In this document: in pieces, positions 59,299-64,000 of the stretch | Layout: each line of letters starts with the position of its first letter | How positions within the stretch are numbered: position 1 is the first letter of the stretch | Origin: Brachynemurus nebulosus | Taxonomy: Eukaryota > Arthropoda > Insecta > Neuroptera > Myrmeleontidae | Assembly: GCA_035578155.1 (NCBI GenBank) | Contig: JAPWDM010000017.1 | Coordinates: 2,256,001-2,320,000, forward strand | Reading direction: 5' to 3' | Length of the DNA: 64,000 nucleotides | Notes under the pieces: generated by a model | What the model saw: only the letters and a program-made list of their open reading frames with translations | Databases searched by the model: none | Told to the model about the DNA's origin: nothing | Position numbers and translations under genes: made by a program

Positions 59299-60807
59299 AA
59301 AAAAAACGCCGTGAGCAGCGGAGCCCCATTATGGAAGTCGAATTTTTCCTTTCATCTTCGGTATTGAATGTCTACAAGCGAAATGTAATTGAAAGTCCAC
59401 AAGCGATTTGCCATTTTGATGGTCTCAAAACTGATGATGAGTGTCCGGTTGATCGGGGCTTTAAAAAAAGGTTTTAAGTTTTTAACGGCTGAATCTCAGT
59501 ACGTAAATTTCAATTTTATACCGATAGCAGTTAGCAGTAAAAGAGCCAACACAATTCGTACGAAAGCATTCCTACACATGCTAATCCGCCAATTGTCTTT
59601 GTGTTTTATTTTTAAGTATTAAAAAAGGACCTTAAATAGTAAACTGGAAGGCCTTTATGAAGGTACTTTTTCTTTCCAAAAAAATACAAAATTTCTATTT
59701 TATAAATAATAAAAATCCAAAATTCCTAATTTATAAATAAACAGTGACTTTAATAACATTTTTAAAATACTTAATATGTATGAATTTCATTTGTTATAAA
59801 AGTAAGTTCACTTATTTTAAATTTTTTAAAATTACTATTCGCCTACTTTGTATTAGAATAAAAATAATGCATTTAAAACACTTTTAACAATACCATCGAA
59901 TTACGACGTAAAAATGGGAGAAGTGGGGGGAAAAGTAATGTGGTATCCCTAAAAAGCACTAGCTGGGTACTAACTCAATACACGTATAAAATTAAAGCCC
60001 TCCAGGTTTCCTTAGAGTGTCTCTAGACGTGTTAGAAAAAAAGCTAAAAAATCAAGGAAATATTGGTGTAAAAATCGTAGGGGTAAGTTTTAAAAGTTGA
60101 AACCTCAAAAAAGTAGTGGCTGGCTATTAGCTTAACCTGTACACAAAATTTCAGCCCCCTAGGTTTATTTTGGGGCGATCTTGACCCGAACGAAACTGTT
60201 AAAAAACAAAAAAAATCATCTTTTTTTGGTATAAAAATGGTGGGGGTAAGGGCTAAAAGTTGAGATCACCAAAAGGCACCCCTTGATGCTAACTCAATCC
60301 GAATACAAAATTTTAGTCCTCTAGGTTTATTTGGGTGACCTGTGCGAGTGGTGCGAACTTTGAAAACGTCGAAAAAGCATGAAATTGTAGCTTAAAAATG
60401 AGGGAGGTGGGGGTAAAATATTAAAACCTCCAAAAAGCACAACCTAGGTATGAACTCTATCAACACACCAAATTTCAACCCTCTACGTTAATTCTGGGGG
60501 CTGAGGGCGTGTTAGATTCAGCCAAAATCGTTTTTTCCCCCTCTACTCCCTCCAAATCATCCTAGGAAACTAAATTTTGGATATGTTGTAGATAATTGAC
60601 CGAAACATTATTTCCAACCGGTTTGGAAAAGTTTTATTGTTTTACCACCCCCTACCACCCCCCTAAATTTTGGGTCGGGTCAAAAATTTGCCCAAAATTT
60701 GACCCCACTTTGCCGGTATGAGGTGCCTCAAAAATGAGCCCCACTTACCAAATTTGAGCTCTTAACTTCCATAGGAGGGCCCTACACATTTTAAAAGGTG
60801 GCGATAT

Positions 60808-60900
<93 letters not shown>

Positions 60901-61033
60901 TATATCAGACATTTTGTTTTCTACATAATCGTGTTCTACGGGTCCGAAAACAGATAGCGCCCCTACTCTCGCTGTTCTTATCGTATAGGCTGTATAAGTC
61001 TAATTTTTTCAAGGAAAAATTCTACTAAAAATA
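59299..61033 (+). mobile_element. Family K element, copy A, about 1.73 kb
   Basis: It starts at CGCCGTGAGCAGCGG after an A run and passes through GGAAGGCCTTTATGAAGGTA and CTATTCGCCTACTTTG. Three to four sub-repeats of about 190 bp follow (GGGGTAAGGGCTAAAAGTTG, AAATTTCAGCCCCCTAGGTT), then (TA)n at 60804-60905. It ends CGTGTTCTACGGGTCCGAAA, then GCTGTATAAGTCTAATTTTT. A direct copy lies 1.2 kb to the right. Short ORFs inside are not conserved as proteins between copies. Confidence 0.85.
60804..60905. repeat. (TA)n microsatellite
   Basis: About 50 TA units, slightly interrupted, at the fixed family K position. Confidence 0.95.
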
Positions 61034-62211
61034 CTATAAATCGATACCGATAATGGAAAAGCTGGGAAACTGTTTTAAAATTTGATAAAATTCAGTTTTG
61101 TCAAATTTTCTTTTGTCATTTAGTGTGTGTGCGTTTATATGTGAGTTTGAGAGTATAGTCTAATAAAACTAACCAAAATAAATACTTTTTCAAGAATAAA
61201 AAAATCGAAATCTTGTTGCATTTTCAAAATATTGAGTGCGGAGATTAGAAAAATTGACTTAATTTTGACCGCTACAATTACCTCAACGCCGTGATTTGAG
61301 TGCATATTCTGGTAAAATGGAACAAATAATGAAATAAATTAAGAGTAGATGATATAAAAATTAGGTGGTGACGTTACTTAAGGTTAAGTTAGTTTAGTTA
61401 GTTTTGACAATATACTTCGACTTTGATGTAAAAACTAAGTGGTGAGGTTAGTGAAGGTTAGGTTAGTTTAGTTAGTTTCTATTATTTACATTTCCGATGA
61501 ATTTTTTATTCATTTTTATGAATTTATACATCATTTTTTACTTACTCATACTCGGCCCGTAAATTTATTTTTGTAGCAACGGATGCTTATGAATGCATTC
61601 TCAAACTGCATCCGGGGTCACAAAAATAACAGTTTCAGTCCTTGATAAGAAATATACTATAATCAAAACCTTGTTCATTTATTATGCAGACAGTGAGTAA
61701 AAATGTGGTTTTGAAAAAATTTAGCTTAATATTAGAGAAAAATACAGTTGTTAGTAGATATAATTATCGGCACAATTATTAGCATAATATATCAATGGGA
61801 TCGAATTTTCTACAATATATTTTCTTTTTTATAAAATATTTAGAAAAGTACAAAAAGCAATATTAGAGTTAACAGTAAAAAAAGATATTTGTGACGTTCA
61901 GGTAGATTGACATTTTAAAAGCATTATAGTCGGTTTACACTACACAAACCTTTGTTTGCACAAACATAAATTTGTGCAAAAAAAAGTTTGTGTAGTGTGG
62001 ACCGGTTATCTATTATAAAAAAAACCACTCACTCACTAACATATCACGAAATCTCCAGAACTATAACACATACAAACTTAAAATTTGGTATGTAGGTCCC
62101 TCTTAGGTCGTAGGGGCGCGCTAAGAAAGGGTTTAGAAAATTTTTTAGAAAAACCGCAAAATGTCAATTTTTTATTTTTGTTTGCAGTTATTTATGGACA
62201 ACTTATAAAAA
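61034..62211. other. Spacer between family K copies
   Basis: It contains a tandem GTTAGTTTAGTTAGTTT phrase near 61,390 and 61,470 and the small hairpin MITE listed separately. Near 62,025-62,200 lies a stretch (ACTCACTCACTAACATATCA) of a style common in insect repeats. No gene supported. Confidence 0.45.
61931..62004. mobile_element. Miniature hairpin MITE, 74 bp
   Basis: The 19-bp arms (61931-61949 and 61986-62004, CGGTTTACACTACACAAAC and its inverse) match at 17 of 19. A second inner stem TTTGCACAAAC/GTTTGTGCAAA-like sequence lies between them. No coding capacity. Confidence 0.75.
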
Positions 62212-63978
<1,767 letters not shown>

Positions 63979-64000
63979 TTTGTTAGTTGCTAAGTAGGTA

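Overview
The window looks like gene-poor, very AT-rich insect nuclear DNA. Long (TA)n tracts, poly-A/T runs, nested non-autonomous DNA transposons, tRNA-derived repeats and pogo-type transposase debris all point to an arthropod. A sap-sucking hemipteran such as an aphid relative is my guess from general sequence feel, not something shown here. I recognise no intact host gene. The only long, coherent coding sequences are at the far left: a 5'-partial 391-codon ORF and a 161-codon ORF on the same strand. They look like a virus-derived (Polinton/Maverick-like or related) capsid-type protein and its small neighbour. Almost everything else that can be named is repeat or transposon.

Layout. 0-1.75 kb: the virus-like gene pair. 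2.4-3.05 kb: a GC-richer 210-bp tandem repeat. 4.4 kb: hairpin MITE. 7.4-8.6 kb: two copies of a microsatellite-bearing element here called family H; other copies lie near 13.8, 22, 32, 47, 53 and 56.5 kb. 10.4-13.4 kb: two terminal-inverted-repeat (TIR) elements with visible target-site duplications (TSDs). 14.9-15.3 kb: a hAT MITE packed with TATCGATA motifs. 16.07-18.74 kb: a 2,665-bp palindromic array of 348-bp units holding eight tRNA-Thr(GGU)-like sequences, flanked by a 12-bp direct repeat. 19.5-20.2, 23.75-24.0 and 27.9-30.3 kb: inverted-repeat elements, the last foldback-like. 24.7-25.1 kb: decayed pogo/Tigger-type transposase. 32.7-34.7 kb: a 120-bp satellite with 360-bp higher-order structure. 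36.2-38.2 kb: long-TIR, TA-flanked element. 39.2-40.5 kb: TA-flanked element with a Pipsqueak-type helix-turn-helix remnant. 41.9-42.9 kb: two tandem duplications. 49.6-64 kb: full and partial copies of a 1.7-kb repeat (family K), with small MITEs between.

How the parts relate. The 120-bp satellite monomer also occurs singly, fused to the same 3' terminus as family H (about 11.7, 16.0 and 47.9 kb). The satellite array therefore probably grew out of a dispersed, possibly Helitron/Helentron-like, element. Two of these monomer copies were later hit by other elements, the 11,825-13,354 element and the tRNA palindrome, and the empty sites can still be read. Family H and family K both carry a (TA)n tract at a fixed internal place, which explains most of the window's long TA microsatellites. 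The best candidate for something undescribed is the tRNA-bearing palindromic array with a TSD. All family names rest on reading the sequence and general knowledge; no database search was possible.
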